Source: an uncultured Hyphomonas sp.
GTDB lineage: Bacteria > Pseudomonadota > Alphaproteobacteria > Caulobacterales > Hyphomonadaceae
Assembly: GCF_963678875.1 (NCBI RefSeq)
Contig: NZ_OY787456.1
Location: forward strand, 2,046,001 to 2,110,000
Direction: 5' to 3'
DNA length: 64,000 nucleotides
Part shown: positions 61,501-64,000 of the stretch, piece by piece
Position numbering within the stretch: position 1 is the stretch's first letter
Layout: the number at the start of each line of letters is the position of its first letter
Made by a program: the position numbers and the translations under genes
The notes under the pieces: model-generated
Told to the model about the DNA's origin: nothing
The model's database searches: none
What the model saw: the letters and a program-made list of their open reading frames with translations, nothing else

Positions 61501-61621
61501 GCTTGTCTCGCAGCCCCGCTTCCTCCGCCAGTGTCCCGGCCAGCGCGCGAAGGAAGTCCGTTCCCGGAGGAATGGTGAATACGCGGGACGCGCCGGAGAA
61601 CAATCCGCCGCTATCCGCCAT
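58574..61621 (-). CDS. addB: Double-strand break repair protein AddB (alphaproteobacterial type)
   Basis: AddB partners AddA; its helicase domain is thought to recognise Chi while its C-terminal nuclease cuts one strand. The 1015-residue product starts with a helicase-like region (IYVPNRRSARVLARVL) with no normal Walker A, as expected for AddB. The middle has HIILAGLNEDVWPQRPPAD and KVTMLHALRRNDAP. The nuclease has TAIHKALEDFEEDG, LSAMADRIERQPDGSLIVID, then FKTG and QQMPLQALIA. It overlaps murU by 11 bases and addA by 8. Confidence 0.93.
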   Translation of the reverse strand: MADSGGLFSGASRVFTIPPGTDFLRALAGTLAEEAGLRDKPDALADAIIYVPNRRSARVLARVLYDASGEKPILPPDIRTLGDIEADEAPSADAARSGLPPAMSAARRLGALTQLVQAFYERAYGVALPAASALAAAQELSRLMEQAALSEHVDWSSLPDLAGSAELAQHWEKSVKFLKIISESWPEWLAENGESDPFLRDIAAARIVAQGWAEAPPAAPVLIAGSTGATPAGRILMKAAMALPQGLVILPGLDMHADEEARTVIAGSVSHPQHILFDTLRDLGVAPSDVGIWPGTDGTQNAEARRRMIHEALAPAESTADWRRTLDTLSASLGTQKEDFALSALDGLTVIEAPDEAVEAETAALLLRQVMEREGETAALVTPDATLARRVSGVLKRWGLDVPPSSGSPLGQTTAGSLIGLCARWVLDPAEPVILSAVLKHPFVRGFEGADTLDRYFLRGAPNWQSLEGLLESVRTRKKLDPYAGFSEEEQAVAEVLVGEIIEVFREADADFSASPPMPGRQIAERIAALAARVSQTPFPWAGEDGRSATTMMEHVADLADYLTPMPPHAFAELIEADASQRTVSAGVSEHPRLAIWGPLEARLQSASHIILAGLNEDVWPQRPPADAFLPRRFRKDLGISDPEDRVGLSAHDFAQLACAPKVTMLHALRRNDAPAVASRWVWRLKTLAEGALGSAARDALSPDGDNPLEWALALRDRGTNTLDKEFPVEPKPRRRPQDWPQKLSVTRVDLLQRDPYAIWAEQVLKLDRIEPMNAELGPAPRGTAIHKALEDFEEDGAPKTASHLVSLLTENLSAAGEPDAVLAARRAVLAQMADWYLGWRADRRVDGKPKLEVKGHLDFDIRGAPFTLSAMADRIERQPDGSLIVIDFKTGNPPSDKEIAAELSQQMPLQALIAGKGGYDGIPAASVSGLEYVAFKAKPDARVVGQSRALQATPDELAKTAEEGLLRLIAAYREDNSAFLSAPRVQFVKYDNGYNRLARRAEWAGDTEDGGGDE

Positions 61622-62336
61622 GGCAGGCCAGCCACATTTCTGCGTCCTTCAGCGCCTGTGGATCTCCGACATGCAGCCAGAACCTGTCCAGTGCAACACC
61701 ATGCAGCCGTCTCTGCTCGAGCAGCGGCGCCCAGACGCGGAGAGCCGAGAAGCGTTCTATGGGTTCGTTGTCATAGAGCTGAGGCTTGATGATGCGAAGG
61801 CCGCAGAAGGCATAAGGCGCGGTCGCGGCGTCACCCCGGCGGGTCATGCTGCCATCTTCGTGCCGGAAGAAATCGCCATGGCCGCCAAAGCCCAGCGTCC
61901 GTCCCGTATCGGCGACGAGCAACAGCGCATCCATCGCCGCAGGATCGAACGCCTCTGCCAGTGCCTCGACGGGGTCCGCGCCTGACGGTTCCCAGAAGGC
62001 ATCCGTGTTGGCGACAAGGATCGGATCGTCGCCCAGCAGTGGCCGCGCCTTGGCGAGCGCGCCGCCGGTCTCCAGAACTTCGCCCCGCTCATCGGAGAGG
62101 ATGATCTCGATATCCGTGCGGGATTTCACATGCGCTTCGACCTGGTCCGCCAGGTAATGGACGTTGACGATGGCGCGCTGCACGCCCGCCGCAACCAGCG
62201 GGTCCAGCATCCGGTCGATCAGCGCCTTGCCGCGCACATTGATCAAAGGCTTCGGACAGTCATCCGTCAGCGGGCGCATACGTGTGCCAAGACCGGCGGC
62301 GAGCACCATGGCAGTGTGCGGAACTGGCACGCTCAT
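61611..62336 (-). CDS. murU: N-acetylmuramate alpha-1-phosphate uridylyltransferase
   Basis: MurU converts MurNAc-alpha-1-phosphate to UDP-MurNAc in the peptidoglycan recycling shortcut that bypasses fosfomycin-sensitive MurA. The 241-residue nucleotidyltransferase has MVLAAGLGTRMRPLTDDCPK, then PLINVRGKALIDRMLDPLVA, VNVHYLADQVEAHV, the metal site ILVANTDAFW, and FCGLRIIKPQLY. Its partner kinase AmgK is immediately upstream (TGA directly followed by ATG), which supports the specific assignment over a generic sugar-phosphate nucleotidyltransferase. Confidence 0.9.
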   Translation of the reverse strand: MSVPVPHTAMVLAAGLGTRMRPLTDDCPKPLINVRGKALIDRMLDPLVAAGVQRAIVNVHYLADQVEAHVKSRTDIEIILSDERGEVLETGGALAKARPLLGDDPILVANTDAFWEPSGADPVEALAEAFDPAAMDALLLVADTGRTLGFGGHGDFFRHEDGSMTRRGDAATAPYAFCGLRIIKPQLYDNEPIERFSALRVWAPLLEQRRLHGVALDRFWLHVGDPQALKDAEMWLACHGG

Positions 62337-63428
62337 TCAGAAGCCCTCGAAAACAAAAGGTGTCGTCCGCCGCACAAAGGCGTTCATGTCCTTAAGCGCG
62401 GGATGTGACAGATTTCGGGCAAGGATGGCCAGCTGGCGCGGCTGGAACAGGCCGTAGCGCGGCTTGCCATCGCGGTGCTGCAGGCGGGAAAACACCCCGG
62501 CAATACGCAAGGCGTTGAGCGCGCCGATTACGGCCAGACGCTCGTCAAAGGCGTCGCGCGATTTTCCGGTATTGTCGAGGTAGTGGCAGATGGCGGCCTC
62601 GGCGACATCCGGAGAGACGGCCCGGCGGGCATCCTGCGTCAGCATCGCCATGTCCCAGGCGTCCCAGCCGCGTACAGCGTCCTGGAAATCCAGCAGGCCG
62701 ACTTCGCCATTGCCGAGCCAGAGCAGGTTCTCGGCATGATAGTCCCGCAGCGTGAAGGTGCGGGGAAATTCCATCGCCTGCGCGATCAGCTGGTCGCGTA
62801 CCTTTTCCCACTCCGCCCGTTCAGCGCCTTCCAGCGCGCCGCCGCCGCGCTCGGCGCGAAGCCAGTCGGCGTAGAGGTCCGCATTTGAGACCAGCGCCAA
62901 CCGGTCGAAATCAAGGATCGGCCAGACATCGGCGCCATTGGAAAGGACGCCGGGCGCCTCTTCACGGTGCAGCTCGGCAAGAATGCCGGCAGCCGTCACA
63001 TAGGCGGTGTGCTCGTCGACGCCGCCCGCCTCGATCTGACGCGCGATTTCGCGGTTCTCGCCGAAATCCTCGATCAGCGCGAAACCGTGCGTACTGTCAT
63101 GTGCAATGATTTCCGGCGCCCGGAACCCGCGATGGCGGAGATAATTGGCGATCAGGACGAACGCATCCACCCGGGATGCCGCAAGGCGCGTCGAGGCGTT
63201 CCAGCCCATGGCGATACGGGTTGCGTCATCAGCTTCCGGCGGACAGGCGCTGTCCTCGACGTTCGGCGCGTCCATGAGCATCGCCCGCGTCCCGTCCGGC
63301 CGCACGAGACGGATATAGCGCCGGGTGGAGGCATCCTGCCCAAGCGGGAAACGCGCCGCGCCGTCCCAGCCCGCACGGGCCAGAAAGGCGTTCATGTCTG
63401 CCGCGCGGCCTGCTTCGTCAAAACCCAT
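62337..63428 (-). CDS. amgK: Anomeric MurNAc/GlcNAc kinase
   Basis: AmgK phosphorylates the anomeric carbon of MurNAc or GlcNAc to feed MurU. The 363-residue aminoglycoside-phosphotransferase-fold product has DASTRRYIRLVRPDGTRAML, the hinge FALIEDFGENREI, the catalytic loop TLRDYHAENLLWLG and the metal Asp in LLDFQDAVRGWDAWDMAML. Start choice: this ATG overlaps the tsaE stop by 11 bases; ATGs at 63455 and 63395 are also in frame. Gene order tsaE-amgK-murU is typical of alphaproteobacteria. Confidence 0.9.
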   Translation of the reverse strand: MGFDEAGRAADMNAFLARAGWDGAARFPLGQDASTRRYIRLVRPDGTRAMLMDAPNVEDSACPPEADDATRIAMGWNASTRLAASRVDAFVLIANYLRHRGFRAPEIIAHDSTHGFALIEDFGENREIARQIEAGGVDEHTAYVTAAGILAELHREEAPGVLSNGADVWPILDFDRLALVSNADLYADWLRAERGGGALEGAERAEWEKVRDQLIAQAMEFPRTFTLRDYHAENLLWLGNGEVGLLDFQDAVRGWDAWDMAMLTQDARRAVSPDVAEAAICHYLDNTGKSRDAFDERLAVIGALNALRIAGVFSRLQHRDGKPRYGLFQPRQLAILARNLSHPALKDMNAFVRRTTPFVFEGF

Positions 63429-63864
63429 GGAGTCGTCTCTGCCAGCCTTCGCCATGTGGTTCCAGTGTCACGCGCCGCCCCTCCCCAAGGATTTCGATGG
63501 TCACGTCCAGGCGCCATTCCGGCAGGTAGTGTCCCGCCCGGTCCGGCCACTCGACGAGGGCAATGCCGTCCTGCGTTTCGTCCCAGCCCAGCTCGACGAC
63601 CTCTTCGGGAGACTTCAACCGATAGAGATCGAAATGCCAGATCGGAAATGGCCCGGATTCATACAGCTGTACGAGCGTGTAAGTCGGGCTTGGTACGTCC
63701 ATAGTCCTGCTATAGTCCGCGATAAGCCCCCGGGAGAAAGTGGTTTTCCCGGCCCCAAGATCTCCATAAAGGGCGATTACATCGCCCGCCTGAAGCAAAC
63801 GGGCCACTTGTGCCCCTACATCACGCAAGGCAGTCTCGTCTGGACATTCAAGAATCACTGTCAT
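63418..63864 (-). CDS. tsaE: tRNA threonylcarbamoyladenosine biosynthesis ATPase TsaE
   Basis: TsaE supports the TsaB-TsaD complex that makes t6A37 in ANN-decoding tRNAs. The 148-residue product has LYGDLGAGKTTFSRGLIADY (Walker A), the switch VPSPTYTLVQLYES, FDLYRLKSPEEVVELGWDE and the C-terminal IALVEWPDRAGHYLP. An ATG three codons upstream (63873) and the frame's start at 63969 are alternatives; neither has a clear ribosome site, so I follow the family length. The last 130 bases or so of the window upstream hold nothing I can assign. It begins the operon ending in trxA. Confidence 0.92.
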   Translation of the reverse strand: MTVILECPDETALRDVGAQVARLLQAGDVIALYGDLGAGKTTFSRGLIADYSRTMDVPSPTYTLVQLYESGPFPIWHFDLYRLKSPEEVVELGWDETQDGIALVEWPDRAGHYLPEWRLDVTIEILGEGRRVTLEPHGEGWQRRLHGF

Positions 63865-64000
63865 CTCATGCATATAATGGCGCTGCGCCAATTCGTGCCA
63901 TGGATTCACGACGGCTTGCACTGTAACCGGCCTAGATATACAAGGCCAAAAACGTGACGCATGCGTCATAAATAAATTCCAGCCTTGAGGGAGGCACCAG

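Noticed and set aside
1..64000. CRISPR arrays, rRNA genes, insertion sequences or prophage
   Set aside because: I looked for regularly spaced long repeats, transposase or integrase motifs and rRNA sequence, and saw none. The only short repeats are the phased 10-bp and ACGATA arrays.

Overview
This window reads as a chromosomal segment of a GC-rich alphaproteobacterium of the Caulobacterales type, most likely a Hyphomonadaceae (Hyphomonas-like) bacterium. The evidence is the polarity and division genes (a PopZ-family pole organiser next to valS, and a MipZ division-site ATPase near panC), a Tad/Cpa pilus operon, the three-subunit proton-translocating transhydrogenase, a membrane H+-pyrophosphatase, and the tsaE-amgK-murU-addB-addA-trxA order. 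The genus is an inference from gene content. I see no rRNA, prophage, insertion sequence or CRISPR array, and nearly all genes look like vertically inherited core genome.

Layout. 1-1.5 kb: the end of pdxA and rsmA (forward). 1.5-6.1 kb: katG and hppA (reverse), with an OxyR-like palindrome in the katG leader. 6.3-10 kb: thiL, a lipoprotein amidohydrolase and accA (reverse). 10-17 kb: a reverse Tad pilus operon cpaB-cpaC-small lipoprotein-cpaE-cpaF-tadB-tadC. 17.3-20.4 kb: a threonine/serine dehydratase, galU, a small membrane protein and an SDR (reverse). 20.5-23.4 kb: pntAA-pntAB-pntB (forward). 23.4-25.1 kb: folP-folB-folK (reverse), then tRNA-Lys. 25.4-32.2 kb: a lipoprotein, tgt, a thioesterase, an aldehyde dehydrogenase divergent from a LacI-type regulator, and hisC. 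32.1-35.6 kb: panC, an unknown small protein, mipZ and an amidohydrolase. 35.6-38.7 kb: a secreted coiled-coil protein, a DUF3137 protein, a GNAT protein and an asparaginase-like lipoprotein. 38.8-44.4 kb: valS, popZ, a TolC-type protein and a PIMT-family methyltransferase. 44.5-45.2 kb: tRNA-Cys, a probable small RNA, and tRNA-Asn. 45.2-50 kb: a reverse five-gene oxidative operon (MpaB-type oxygenase, acyl-CoA dehydrogenase, GST, nitronate monooxygenase, enoyl-CoA hydratase). 50-54.7 kb: an ExoD-like protein, sdaA, an FAD monooxygenase, a CHCC zinc-finger protein and an orphan ABC ATPase. 54.7-64 kb: the reverse operon tsaE-amgK-murU-addB-addA-trxA.

Functional themes. Energy coupling is represented by the K+-independent H+-PPase and the transhydrogenase; cofactor synthesis by pdxA, thiL, folP/B/K and panC; cell polarity and surface by MipZ, PopZ and the Tad pilus; peptidoglycan recycling by AmgK/MurU; double-strand break repair by AddAB.

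The least expected signals are mostly non-coding. Pairs of TTAAC boxes spaced 20-21 bp lie upstream of cpaB, upstream of popZ and upstream of a strong orphan terminator, suggesting a shared (CtrA-like) control and a small RNA. A 12-bp perfect hairpin wraps the ribosome site and start codon of the dehydratase. There are 10-bp-phased repeats between the aldehyde dehydrogenase and its divergent regulator, and 11-12-bp-phased ACGATA repeats after tRNA-Asn. In proteins, the Tgt lacks two of its four zinc ligands, and the Tad operon carries a very short lipoprotein where cpaD usually lies.
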